Of a DNA stretch of 64,000 bases, positions 1 through 10,065 are shown one piece after another (the stretch's first letter is position 1; the number at the start of each line of letters is the position of its first letter). The notes under the pieces were generated by a model, which was not told where the DNA came from, searched no databases, and worked only from the letters and a program-made list of their open reading frames with translations. A program made the position numbers and the translations under genes. This stretch comes from Notospermus geniculatus (taxonomy: Eukaryota; Nemertea; Pilidiophora; Heteronemertea; Lineidae), in contig NMRB01000879.1 of the NCBI GenBank assembly GCA_002633025.1, forward strand, positions 29,989 through 93,988, given 5' to 3'.

Positions 1-74
1 TCTGGATCCACGCCTGGTTCAACACCTGAAGATGATCAAACCTAGGATTTTTTCCTCTCTTCCATGCAGCTTAC

Positions 75-303
75 ATTTTAACTCTTTCAGCACTAGGCGA
101 TTTTTCCGCCGCGACTCCCAGATCTTGGGCGATTTTTTTGAGAAAAAAATACTTCGGGAATCAAAAAAAAAAAACCTACTCTGGCAATCTTATATATACA
201 TTGTAGAAAATTGGGTTTAGGGCTGGATGGATATACTCGTTCATAGGATTTGAAATGATTTTGGCGAACGGATATATCCGTCCGTAGGGCTGAAAGAGTT
301 TTA
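75..303. repeat. Candidate foldback MITE with TTAA-like ends
   Basis: Inverted ends AACTCTTTCAGC (near 79) and GCTGAAAGAGTT (near 286) lie next to TTAA or TTTTAA. The interior is AT-rich and non-coding. The termini are short and the target duplication is imperfect, so the assignment is tentative. Confidence 0.35.
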
Positions 304-319
304 AGGTAAAAATCATAAT

Positions 320-558
320 CCAACAAATGAATCCAACTCACCTCGACGCGAGTCCATGTCATAAAATATTTCAGTTCGAATAATATCGTAGATAGAGGGG
401 TAGCATAATGGTAAATGGAACAGCTTGTATTATACCTAAGCTGTTCCATCTCCATTATGCTACCACTACTATATTGCGATATTTTTAGAACTTACAAATT
501 TTTTATGACCTGGACTCGCGTCGAGGTAAGTTGCGTCGGGGTAAGTTGGATTCTCACG
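320..558. mobile_element. Foldback MITE, family F1, copy 1
   Basis: A long imperfect palindrome. The left arm holds CACCTCGACGCGAGTCCATG and a run around GGGGTAGCATAATGG; the right arm holds the complements. The centre is the hairpin GGAACAGC...GCTGTTCC. Copies at 28210-28433 and 55281-55745 share the same core. The right end carries a local duplication (GTAAGTTG twice) absent from the other copies. It abuts a TA and then the next element at 567. Confidence 0.75.
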
Positions 559-566
559 TATAAGTA

Positions 567-1902
567 CACTCATGGTCATAAGTTTATGGACACCAGTTTT
601 TTGCATTTTCTCAACAACGGTGTAGTGAAAGAAAGCCGAATTTCCATCAAGTATGGAGAATTTCGTTGGCTATAGAATGGTGACAATTTCGTTATCAAGG
701 CTGTTTACATAATCAAGATATTCCATAATTTTGAGAGACATCTTTTTTCGACTTTTTCATTTTTTGAATTTTCGATTCTGTTTTAGGTCTATATCGTGCA
801 ACAGTCAAACCTAAGACAATAGAGAGTTTCTGCTATCCCGTTTCCGAGATCGAGATCGGGATAGCGCTGACGTCGTTGCCCGTTCTCGATCTCGACGACG
901 TGACCCATGCGCTCTCTGATTCTGCTATCCCGGACCCCTACGTCATGACGTCGCGCATTGCAAGTCGCCTCCCTCATTCAAACAGCAAAACTGACATCCC
1001 AAATTCTCATCAAAATACAGGCAGATTACCATGGAATATATTACTGTTTATAATTTGTACAGGATCTACATATACTGAATTCTATGTCTGGCAGCATCAT
1101 TCTCAAGTTTGAAGAGGTTAAGGAAATGAAATTGAAATAAACTCTATGTCGTTTGACATTTACGAGATACAGCCGATTTATCTCGGAACGCGACAACGGG
1201 ATCGACGAAGTTTACGCAAACAACGATGACGTCACGTCATTTTTTGATGACGCGACGCTGCGCTATCCCGATCTCGGATACGGGATAGCAGAAACTCTAT
1301 AATCTGTGAAAAAAACGTTTTGAAAACCAGATGATATCTCAAAATACCAAAATTTCGATCTGGTATTTTCACATTTTTCCTCATTTTTCATTCTCATATG
1401 TTAGGATTCACTGTTGTAAGGCATCTTGCAGAAAAGAAATTATTTTTCACTGCTTGAGGAAGTGGGATTTCCCTTTTGCAAAACCAGTATTAGATTTGAA
1501 TTGGTGATATTTTACTTAAATCATGGAGAAACAGGGGGAAATTTCAGAAATCACTGTGTCATTGTGAATTGAACACGATTCCGCTTCAAAATCATGAAAA
1601 ATCCAAAAATCCCGAAATGAGATTTTTAAAAAGTTTCTTCAAAGAATTTCTTTGGTTTGACTACTGCATGATATAGGACTAAAAAAGAAACAAAACGTCA
1701 TAAAATGAAAAAGTCGGAAAAAGATGCCTCTCCAAATTATGTAATAACTTGATTATGTAACAAGCCTTGATAAACAAAATTATCACCATTCCATAGCCAA
1801 CGAAATTCTCCATACTTGGTGAAAATTTGGTTGTTCTTCACCGCACTGTTGTTGAGAAAAAATGTAAAAAAACTGGTGTCCATAAACTTATGGCCATGAG
1901 TG
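567..1902. mobile_element. Non-autonomous Tc1-like element with long inverted repeats
   Basis: Both ends are flanked by TA (565-566 and 1903-1904). They read CACTCATGGTCATAAGTTTA inward on the left and the near complement on the right. CATGG..ATAAGT..TGGACACC resembles Tc1 termini. The inverted repeats run about 245 bp (to about 815 on the left, from about 1655 on the right). No transposase frame is present. A second palindromic element sits inside at 822-1297, so the element would be about 860 bp without it. Confidence 0.7.
822..1297. mobile_element. MITE nested in the Tc1-like element
   Basis: The termini GAGAGTTTCTGCTATCCCG and CGGGATAGCAGAAACTC are inverted and flanked by TA (820-821, 1298-1299). 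The subterminal CGAGATCGGGATAGCGC is repeated in inverted form near 1256. It lies just inside the left arm of the host element, so it inserted later. Confidence 0.65.
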
Positions 1903-2284
1903 TACATGGAAAATAGGAAAACTGCTCTCATGTCAAATCTATGGTGTCTTTTGTTTGCAAATGCAAGTTCTGTATAGAAAGTTCAAGGGCATCTTCACAA
2001 ATTAATGCCATGCCTCTGGTCACTTTGCCCTTAGTTCGACTACACACCTTTGATTGAGGGAGGGGGAGTGGTTGAAATGCTTGCTAGCCCCCCCCCCCCC
2101 CAAAGGTGTTGGTCAACGAATTGGCAGAAACCGTGCTTAGTCAGGCACGAGCCGATTGGTGCCTGTCATAATGTCAGGAATGTTTTTTGTGTTATAACCC
2201 ATTGCATGTCCGGCAGTAAACCCAAGGTTACAGGCACTAAGCAAACTCCGTCCGGGACTTTGTCCGGTACCAATAAAAACTTTA

Positions 2285-2589
2285 GGGACTTTTCGCAAAG
2301 CCCCCGAAACGCCAACGCGAACGTCTATCCTTTTGTTCGGCACTCTCTTCTTGTCATCGAACAATAAGAAAATGGCGCCCGAGGTCAACAATGTTTTTTC
2401 GAGGGGTGACATTTCGGTCTGTCCCCCGACATGGAAGGGTGCCGGAGCGGGAGACATTGCATCTTAGCGGGAGACATTGAAAAATGTCCACCGCTCACGT
2501 GACGCGTCTCGGCCAATCATATTCACGGGTTCTTTCTCGTTGGGTTTTGGCGTTCGCGTTGGTGTTTCGGGGGTTTTGCGAAAACTCCC
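2285..2589. mobile_element. MITE, GGGA(G)TTTTCGCAAAG family, copy 1
   Basis: Flanked by TA (2283-2284, 2590-2591). The left end GGGACTTTTCGCAAAGCCCC continues through CGAAACGCCAACGCGAACG; the right end is the complement with few changes. Four more members share these ends (45890, 57137, 58907 and, with altered ends, 61340). The interior has no coding frame. Confidence 0.8.
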
Positions 2590-2644
2590 TATTATGTTAA
2601 GGCTTGTGCTCAATCAGTGCAAGATATTTTAATGGATGACTATT

Positions 2645-3434
2645 TCTCTATTCACAGAATTTTATGGGTATGCCTATCTGCCTCAGTATCTCCAGCTCCT
2701 TTTCATTGAGAACAACACCAGGAGGGACAATTAGTTCCCTCGGTGGTTCTACCACAATGTCTGGTTCTTCAATACTACGGAGGCAGACAGGATTTGGACA
2801 GAAACGGAAAACTGTTTCTGCAAGAAAACCTGTTTTTTTCATTCGTTGCATTCCTTTGACCTTAAGGTCGATATCTCCAGGAACGAAATCTTTTTTGCAG
2901 CCACGACACTTGGGTCTTCTGCCAGGCTGTCTGGGAAGCCTTTCTCAAGTCCAGACATTGAGATCTATAAAATCAGGGGCCTTTGGTGATCGCTTCTGTT
3001 TAGGTTTGCTTGCACTCCCGGGAGGACTCACTGCTGAGGCACCACGTTGTGAAGGTACACTCGCAGTAGGATGGCTCACTGTTGGAGCACTACCATGACT
3101 ACCTTGAGGAGGTATTCCTGATTGGCTACTCCCCATGGCAGTTGAATGATGACCACTGCTTTTCTTTGACAAGCTTTGCTTTTTGGGGGTGCCCTTCGCT
3201 CCTATCCCTGGTGCTGGGTCTGCACTTGTCTTGCCTGGTGGAGTGCGTGGCGTGTTGGATTTGGTTTCGCTGGTGTTGGATATGGACACATTTCCCATTT
3301 GCATTACCACATCCGCTATGTTCAAGTCTTTGTTGAACATTTTCCCACCTTCATCTGGCTGATATAGGTTGTCTTGCGGGACTGGATTGGAGTCAGAAGT
3401 CTTAGTGGAGGTGTTCCCGGCATCATCGGAAAGA
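2645..3434 (-). pseudogene. Pro/Ser-rich protein with C-terminal zinc-like motif, frame broken by TGA
   Basis: One minus-strand frame runs from a good 3' splice site at 3435 (CTTCCTCTAG) to TAG at 2648-2650. It is interrupted once, by in-frame TGA at 2945-2947. The first part is rich in Ser, Pro, Gly and Lys, with no predicted fold. After the TGA comes a Cys-bearing segment (KCRGCKKDF, then FCPNPVC about 35 residues later), which could bind zinc, and a proline-rich tail. A 61-nt acidic exon candidate lies upstream (3546-3606, PTHPPNEEELDDENVH), but its phase does not match, so the model is incomplete. I do not recognise the family. It may be a decayed host gene, a transposon-derived ORF, or a gene with an intron or sequencing error at the TGA. 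Confidence 0.4.
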
Positions 3435-3609
3435 TACTAGAGGAAGTTACAAACAGTCCTAAATTCTCTTTATCATTGAGCCAAACATACTGCTAATAAA
3501 TGGTGCTAATTATAAGACAAGACAACCTCAGAAAGATTTCAAAACCTGCTAATAATGTGAACATTTTCGTCATCAAGTTCCTCTTCATTTGGTGGGTGAG
3601 TGGGATCTG

Positions 3610-4390
3610 CAAATGTGCTGTTGCTTGTTAATTTTCAGTGCCCAGCAGATCATTGTTAAAATCACCGACCAAATGTGCTGCGTTCAGTGGACAAGAACAC
3701 TTATTATAAAAGATCATAATCCATTAGCCAGTCCCTGTATATATCACTCACTTAAAAAGCAATAACAAAAAAGGTGTGGTCCAGTTGTCCCTTGGGATAC
3801 ACAAAACTGCATTTTTTTTTAATTCTTCATCAAATCCAAGAGAAAGCCTTTAAAGTTAATTAAACTTATTGCAAAAGTACAACCAATTCATCCAAGACCA
3901 GGCCATCAAGGCCTAGGGAAAATAGGCAATGACTCACTTTTTATACAATCTGGAATGATGCTGTGCTTCAGATCTTCATTCATTTGGTGGATTTTTGCTG
4001 AATCTGAAATGAAAATCCACAGGGTTCACATTGAAAGAAATTACCAGTATTGCCCATAGATCGAATACTTTTGGCACACTCTGAGTGGAAACCTCTGGGC
4101 CGTAGCACGGGTCGGACTTCAATCACACTTTCATTAAAGTCTGACTTAAGTTATACACTTAGGCTAAAGTCCGACCTGTGCATACGGTCCTCTGTCACGC
4201 GGGCCGTTCGGTCAACTATAAGTAGAGTCATAAATTTGCCTAGTAGGCCTACATGAATGTATAGTACATGTAAATGACTCCCAATTGAAGTCTGTTTTAA
4301 TGAGATTTATTGGAAATGGGCTGTGAATAGACGGAATTATACTTTCTAAAATGGCCAGCGGAACATTCGTAATATTAATTTGATTTCACT
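3610..4390. other. Non-coding stretch, nothing assigned
   Basis: AT-rich sequence with no credible exon. The only structure seen is a short inverted pair, GGTCGGACTT near 4109 and AAGTCCGACC near 4168. Confidence 0.5.
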
Positions 4391-4393
4391 TTA

Positions 4394-4643
4394 AAGATAA
4401 TGTATCACGACTTCATTGTTTACATTCATTGTTTGTAAACATGGATGTTTACATTATGTTATTTTCGACTTTTGGAACATGCCAAGCCATCAAATTCAAT
4501 GCTTTCGGGATCAAAGGAATTTCTAGAGGGGCATGCCACCAACGAATAACTCATAAGACAAAGAAAGACTGGACATAAACAAACAAAATGTAAACAAACA
4601 ATGATTTTCGTGGTCCGCGAAAATATCCGTGATACATTATCTT
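4394..4643. mobile_element. TA-flanked MITE
   Basis: The inverted ends AAGATAATGTATCACG and CGTGATACATTATCTT are flanked by TA (4392-4393, 4644-4645). The inner sequence holds repeated TTGTTTACAT and TGTAAACA words. There is no coding capacity. Confidence 0.7.
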
Positions 4644-4971
4644 TAATGTATTTATTTGCTTAAAGTTAAGTACCCACCAAAATTGCATTCATCAACGCCG
4701 AACAACACACAAAGGACCGACTCGTTACCGGAGCGGCTTAGCGCCTCCACGAACTTGTCAGGCCAGTTCACATCTCGTCGAGGTAGACACCTTTGTAACT
4801 CATAATAAGCTGAAGATAAGTAATGATATCTGATGTTTTATATAGAGTATCGTCCCGAGCAGGGCCTACCGGTGCAATCAAATGTGATGCCCGCCTGTCG
4901 TCTAGTTGTGTTTGTCACGGAATCGGGGGTCTTCGTCTTAGCATCAAATTCTTTTAAATATCGATTACACC

Positions 4972-5167
4972 AAACATTGAGGAAATTCTTTGGTTACTCT
5001 CTATATACGTTTATTATAGAAACATAACGTTTCAACCAGTGTACCCTGGCCGTGTCCTTGAACCCTGGCCTTGTACACAGGACTACGGCCAGGGTACACT
5101 GGTTGACGTTGTGTTTCTATAATAAACGTAGATACAGTAGGCTAACCAAAGAATTTCCTCAATGTTA
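4972..5167. repeat. Near-perfect foldback repeat
   Basis: The left arm begins ACATTGAGGAAATTCTTTGG, includes CGTTTATTATAGAAACA and CCAGTGTACCCTGGCC, and is mirrored on the right. The loop holds a second, smaller GGCC-containing hairpin. No clean target duplication was found at the ends. Confidence 0.65.
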
Positions 5168-5214
5168 GTTCCACCTATCTGAAATGTCACTCAAAGAACT
5201 TTAAGCTCGATCTA

Positions 5215-5599
5215 TAGAGGTTCTTCACGTGACGTCACAGCTCCAAGTATCCGCCATATTGGCGGTCAAATGACGCAACGTCACAGCATCAACACAGTGT
5301 TTTTGACGTGGTTTGTACGTTGTCGGAATTCATCGGACCTCGTCGGCATTCATCGGACCTCTTCTACACTGTTCTACAGCAAGCCGTATGGACGATTCGC
5401 TTTGTTTTCAACACGGTTTTCACACCAGACCAACTACTTATGCTCAGAAACTGTGAGAGGTAAACTGATTTGTTGAGTTGTATGCTCTCAGTGGTCTGTA
5501 CGGGCCACTGAATGTTCGAACTGAGAACAAGATGGCGACCTCCATGGCTTCATTTTGACGGCCAGTATGGCGGCCGTGTGACGTCAGTGAAGAACCTCA
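5215..5599. mobile_element. TIR element rich in GACGTCA words
   Basis: Ends GAGGTTCTTCACGTGACGTC and GACGTCAGTGAAGAACCTC are inverted, with TA at 5213-5214 and 5600-5601. The interior carries ATGGCGGC and GCCATATTGGCGG. A related but diverged end lies at about 10470-10580, so the family is dispersed. Confidence 0.65.
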
Positions 5600-5683
5600 T
5601 AGTCATTGGGTTTTCCCTAAAAACAAGCGCATTCCAAGCGACCCACTGGTGTGAAAGTGAATGAATCATAATGAATAGTAATA

Positions 5684-5909
5684 GACTCTATCACTCCAAT
5701 AGAGCGCAGCACCTGACGGGTCGCTAGCTAGGCCTACAGCGTCACGACGTCCCGTCCCACATTCTGAACGCGGTGACGTCACTCGAAAAACCTCCACTTG
5801 TTTCAGCGATCATGACGTCGTCTCACGTCAAGATGTCATGGAATGAGTACGGGACGTCGTGACGCTGTAGTACCCGTCAGGTGCTGCGCTCTTTTGGAGT
5901 GATATAGTC
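5684..5909. mobile_element. TA-flanked palindromic MITE
   Basis: The arms share CTATCACTCCAA, GCGCAGCACCTGACGGGT and CTACAGCGTCACGACGTCCC with their complements. The flanks are TA (5682-5683, 5910-5911). The centre is unpaired and rich in GACGTC. Confidence 0.75.
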
Positions 5910-5911
5910 TA

Positions 5912-6820
5912 TTGTTTCTATACTCTGTTCGCCAATTTTAGGCCGGGTTAGCGCTGAAATAGATTTTATTGTTGTCAGTCAATTATAGCCCTTGGCATTC
6001 TAATGGTCCGCTGATTTGCCCACATAATATTTGGAAACGCACTATAGTGAACGTGTGTTGCAAATAGTAAACAAACCCACGTGAAGAATAAAGTTTCAAT
6101 CTTTCGAGCAGTTTTTCTCCCTCTTTTTTTCAAACTTTGAAAATGGAAATGTGTTGTTCACCAAATGGAGCTTGTTCGTATAACAGCCGATTCTGGGTTG
6201 TGAAAGTAGATGTCCGCGAAATTCACGAAACAAAGAAAATTATGTGGAGTAAAAGCTAAACTTTGTTAATTATAAGCATAATTAACAATTTTTTTTAAAA
6301 TCTTCGTTTATACCGACATGCGCTAGGTATGGCTGCGTCTTTTTCAACAGAGTTTGCTTCGATGCGACACAGCATGTCGACGTAAAATTGCTCAAGGAAA
6401 TTTTTTCGGCCTTTCCAACAAAGTTATTTTTCTGGGCAATCCGGAAATAGGATCCAGTTATTTAGCGTGAAAGTTCACTTGGATACTTCATACGTAACGT
6501 ACCGTACGTCAGAAATGTTTTTGTAATCATTGTTATCAATGAATTATCACGTGTTTAAGTTGGGCAGTTCGGCGCCACGCAGTGGCTATAGATCGACCTT
6601 AATCGATTACACCGGTGTAACATCTACCAATATTCCCGTTTTCAGCGTTTCCCTCTTTGTATTGGGAACGCGGTGACAATAGACCGCTAGAGAGTCCCTG
6701 ACTGTAAACAGGGCAGTAGGCCTATACCAATGATACAATGAGGGGGACATTCACATACAGGAACGCTAATCGAGCGATCCCGAATTGAATCATGGAGTGA
6801 AAATATCTGTAGACCGTCAC
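5912..6820. other. Non-coding stretch, nothing assigned
   Basis: No ORF or repeat pair that I can support. It lies 3' of the CARD-gene exon on the minus strand, so it may be intron or downstream sequence of that gene. Confidence 0.4.
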
Positions 6821-6822
6821 TC

Positions 6823-7139
6823 TTAATTGACTCCATCTACAAACACTCGCATTCCTGAGAATATCACAGCCAGCCTTTCCCTGATTGGCTCTGGATGATA
6901 CTCACCGTCACGTGTTCCCCCGTGTCTCAAAACCCTTTCTTTATCTTCATCACCAATGACACCGCTTTGCACCAAATCGTTTAATAAAACGCTGTTTATA
7001 ACGATATTCCTTGCAATGTCATCTTCAAAAACGCGGAGGATGTGCTTAAATGGACGATGGGTTTCGACCTTTTCGCCCTGAAGCAACTTCTTGAGTGGTT
7101 CGTATCCTACAAGGAACGTAAATGATGCTGTATAGGGAC
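6823..7139 (-). CDS. CARD-domain protein, downstream exon (partial)
   Basis: The minus-strand frame opens after a phase-1 acceptor (GAAGGAAG before 7139). The first residues (PYTASFTFLVGYEPLKKLL) would finish the CARD begun in the exon at 9083-9235. A second CARD-like half follows: ILRVFEDDIARNI, then VLLNDLVQSGVI and DEDKERVL, the usual helix 1 to helix 3 pattern, then RERLAVIFSGM. The last CARD helix is missing, so a further exon is expected at lower coordinates. The donor near 6830 is not obvious, and the stop at 6823 may be read-through into intron. CARDs are death-fold adaptors that pair with other CARDs in apoptosis and innate immune complexes; which partner applies here is unknown. Confidence 0.5.
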
Positions 7140-7325
7140 CTTCCTTCAAATGACATTACTGAGTTTCCACAACGGTCGTTGCGCATACGATAACGGATGG
7201 CGAAGATTTCATCCGTAGGCCTACTACAACTGTTGTCTAACCGGACCGTAATTCTGACTGCCGTCTAAATATTACAGAAAAAATTGGACATTTAAATTTT
7301 GGGTGAATGAATATGACCCACTAAT

Positions 7326-8067
7326 CAGACTGGGCCGTCACGCGGTACCGGGGTTGATACGTGCACGTGACTTTGTCGCGCCAAACCGCGAAATGACTGT
7401 ACAAAATACAATATTTGTTTTGGCAGAAAACGCCTACAATCCTGCGTGGAGGGGACGGAAACTTCTCACCGTTAACTTATACAATTTTTGTCAATAAACA
7501 AGCAAGAATTCACTGTGTCAAACTCACGTTTAAAGATTTAACAGGCAATTTTAGACCGAAATTTACCTCGACAGCGATAATGGCGGCAAGCCTACCATGC
7601 CTATACCTGCATTATATGCCATTTTCGGCGCCACAAACGACTGCAGAGCTTGAAATTCAGTTCAGGTATGTAGATAAGATGATAGAGATTGCATTTGGAC
7701 AGGTCATTTCAAAATGACGCTTTTTTTAAACGACTGACGCTTTTTTTGAAATCAGACGTGCTAAGTCTCTTATCTTCGGGTGGCCTCGGTTAGCCGCGAT
7801 TGTTGTTGTAATCTCCACAAGTAAACCATTGTAAACGTTGACTTCAACTGCCCCGTGATATCACGCTGCAGCGCGACCACGATTCCCACTATGCGCCACA
7901 TTCGATCCACTTCCTCTTTTCACCACGGAAGTCACGGTAAAGCGTTAATCACGGTTATTTTGACACTCGGCGTAGAGGGAGCCCCCTAGCGGCAGCAATA
8001 AGAACTACAACAAAATCACAAATTGTACGTAGTATATCGGGTCCTTACCGCGTGACGGCCCAGTCTG
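7326..8067 (+). mobile_element. Unclassified DNA transposon with 5-bp target duplication, copy A
   Basis: The left end CAGACTGGGCCGTCACGCGG and right end CCGCGTGACGGCCCAGTCTG are inverted, and the element is flanked by the direct repeat CTAAT (7321-7325, 8068-8072). It is 742 bp with no transposase frame. A second copy in the opposite orientation begins 41 bp after its end. The 5-bp duplication excludes the TA and TTAA groups seen elsewhere in this window. I cannot place the superfamily. Confidence 0.8.
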
Positions 8068-8107
8068 CTAATCCCAATAAACTAATGCTGCACAAGTAGG
8101 TCAGTAC

Positions 8108-8748
8108 CAGACTGGGCCGTCACGCGGTACCGTGATTCACGCTTTACCATGTTTACCGTGAAATCCGTGGTGAAAAGAGGAAGTGGATCGAATGTGGTGC
8201 AACCGCACAACTGCTCGCTGAGCATGGTGGGAATCGTGGTCGCGCTGCAGCGTGATATCAAGTGGCAGTTAAAGTCAACGTTTACAATGGTTTACTTGTG
8301 GAGATTACAACAAACGCGGCTACCGAGACACCCAAAGATAAGAGACTTAGCACGTCTGATTTCAAAAAAGCGTCATTGACAATTGTTTAAAAAAGGCGTC
8401 ATTTTGAAATGACCTGTCCAAATGCAATCTCTATCATCTTATCTACATACCTGAACTGAATTTCAAGCTCTGCAGGCGTTTGTGGCGCCGAAAATGGCAT
8501 ATAATGCAGGTAGGCATGGCAGGCCTGCCATTAGGTAAATTTCGGTCTAAACTTGCCTGTAAAATCTTTAAACGTGAGTACGACAGAGTGAATTCTTGCT
8601 TGTTTATTGACGAAAATTGTATAAGTTTACGGTGAGAAGTTTCCGTCCCCTCGACGCAGGATTTATAGGTGTTTTCTGTCAAAACGAATATTCGGTCATT
8701 TCGCGGTTTGGCGCGACAGAGTCCGGTACTGCGTGACGGCCCAGTCTG
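8108..8748 (-). mobile_element. Unclassified DNA transposon with 5-bp target duplication, copy B (inverted)
   Basis: It has the same termini as copy A and is flanked by AGTAC (8103-8107, 8749-8753), a different 5-bp duplication, so it is an independent insertion. Its internal sequence is the reverse complement of copy A with small deletions and substitutions. Together the two make a stem of more than 600 bp with a short spacer. Confidence 0.8.
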
Positions 8749-8814
8749 AGTACGCCTACCTACTGCATGTACTTGGAAGGGAGTAAGAAATGAAAGTGAA
8801 AATGAGAAGTGGCA

Positions 8815-8997
8815 AATTTTGGACTTTTGCGCGAATGTTTCAATTTCTCAAATTGGGATGAATTTTTTTCTCCCATTTTGAGAAATCGCCCCGAAAAATC
8901 AGACAAAATATGATGTCATTTTAAGAAAATTTCTCAAAATGGGAAAATAGTAGGGGCCATATCCCAATTTGAGAAATTGAAAAATTTGCGCAAAAGT
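8815..8997. repeat. Foldback repeat with TTTCTCAAATTGGGAT arms
   Basis: The left arm (CTTTTGCGCGAATGTTTCAATTTCTC) and right arm are inverted. An inner inverted pair of CCCATTTTGAGAAA words gives four related segments in all. No target duplication was identified. Confidence 0.6.
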
Positions 8998-9082
8998 GTG
9001 AAATTTCACACTTCTTATATTCCACTTCAGGAGGAAATAATCTTTTATTTCTTACTCCTTATTATCAGTTTTTTTCTCTCAC

Positions 9083-9235
9083 CTGCTCGTTGCAAAGCAT
9101 CCAGGAACTGCGTGAATTCCACAGAAGTAAATTTGCCGGGAGTAGGGCTACCCTTCTCGTGCAGCAGATAGGACAAGAATTTCCCGACTTTCTCGCACCG
9201 TGTCCGTTCTGGATGTTGTATTTCTTCGATCCAAC
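9083..9235 (-). CDS. CARD-domain protein, upstream exon (C-terminal half of first CARD)
   Basis: The exon is bounded by a strong acceptor (TTCTCTTGTTTAG) and a strong donor (CAG then GTGAGA). It is 153 nt, phase 1 at both ends. It encodes GWIEEIQHPERTRCEKVG, KFLSYLLHEKG and FTSVEFTQFLDALQRAG, which fits the last helices of a CARD (L..LL...G...F..FL.AL). Joined to the exon at 7139 the frame is kept without adding or removing bases. Its 1.9-kb downstream intron contains the inverted transposon pair at 7326-8748. The exon for the first CARD's N-terminal half was not found. Confidence 0.55.
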
Positions 9236-9304
9236 CTAAACAAGAGAAGGACATCGGAGCGATGTCAATGGTTTCCGATGAGAAGTTGACTACTCTACAG
9301 CTAG

Positions 9305-9839
9305 TTATCTGTGACCTTGACCTCTGACCTTGAGAAGCATTGCGTAACTGGAACAGGGATCCTTGATTAAACTAATAGGGGATGGTTAATGCAGGCTTCT
9401 GATTAGTTTTCCCCCTGAAATTCTGAGTAGATTTGCATTTTAGAACTGTCTGACCACGACCTTGACCTCTGACTTTAAAGGTCATTGCGTAATCCGAAAG
9501 GTCGTCCTTGTTTACCTATAGGTGTATAGGTGAAGGTTTTAGGATTCTACCATCACTAGGTTCTGGCAATGTTATGTGTGACAGGTGACTGTGACCTTGA
9601 CCTCTGACCTTGAGAATTATTGCGTAAGTGGAACAGGCATCGTTGATTAAACTTATAGGAGATGGTTAATTCGGGCTTTTAATTAGTTTTCTCCTGAAAT
9701 TCTGAGCAGATTTGCACTTTAGAACTGTTTGACCTTGACCTTGACCTCTGACCTTCAAGGTCATTGCGTAATCTGAAAGCTCATCCTTGATAACGGTGAA
9801 GGTTTTAGGTTTCTACCATCACCAGGTTCTCACTTATGT
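9305..9839. repeat. Two-unit 280-bp tandem repeat with TGACCT clusters
   Basis: Two diverged units (about 9305-9584 and 9585-9839) repeat in the same order: TGACCTTGACCTCTGACCTT, ATTGCGTAA, GATGGTTAAT, TTCTGAG.AGATTTGCA, another TGACC cluster, then GGTTTTAGG.TTCTACCATCAC. Each unit has two clusters of TGACCT words in DR0 and DR1 spacing (9312-9330, about 9466-9480, 9592-9610, 9730-9752). These match nuclear-receptor half-sites, but that role is unproven. Confidence 0.7.
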
Positions 9840-10034
9840 CATGTTATCAAATTTAAATATGAAATCTCACCACGATATCAGCAAATATCATGCGACCGAG
9901 CATGTGCAAACTGAAAATTTCAGTTGCAATAACATCCGTGGATGAGCAATGATGTTGTGATACCAGTTTCAAGTCGCTTACTGTGGCAGACCTCCCGATA
10001 TGTCAAAATATCAAATTTGATATATCAATATCAT

Positions 10035-10065
10035 TATGGTTTCCGATCTCAAGATCGGAAACCAT
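10035..10065. repeat. Perfect 30-bp palindrome beside an ambiguous base
   Basis: ATGGTTTCCGATCT is followed by its exact complement. The single N at 10071 and the break of the gag frame lie immediately next to it, so the join could be biological or an assembly fault. Confidence 0.6.

Noticed and set aside
2050-2457. Overlapping 105-106 codon frames on both strands
   Set aside because: Most of the sequence is a C-run and the inverted arm of a MITE.
4900-5200. Paired GTGTACCCTGGCC arms as a possible RNA gene
   Set aside because: The near-perfect palindrome with no promoter signs is better explained as a foldback repeat.
8149-8682. Short frames inside the 5-bp-duplication transposon
   Set aside because: The two inverted copies do not keep the same frames, so they are not transposase remnants.
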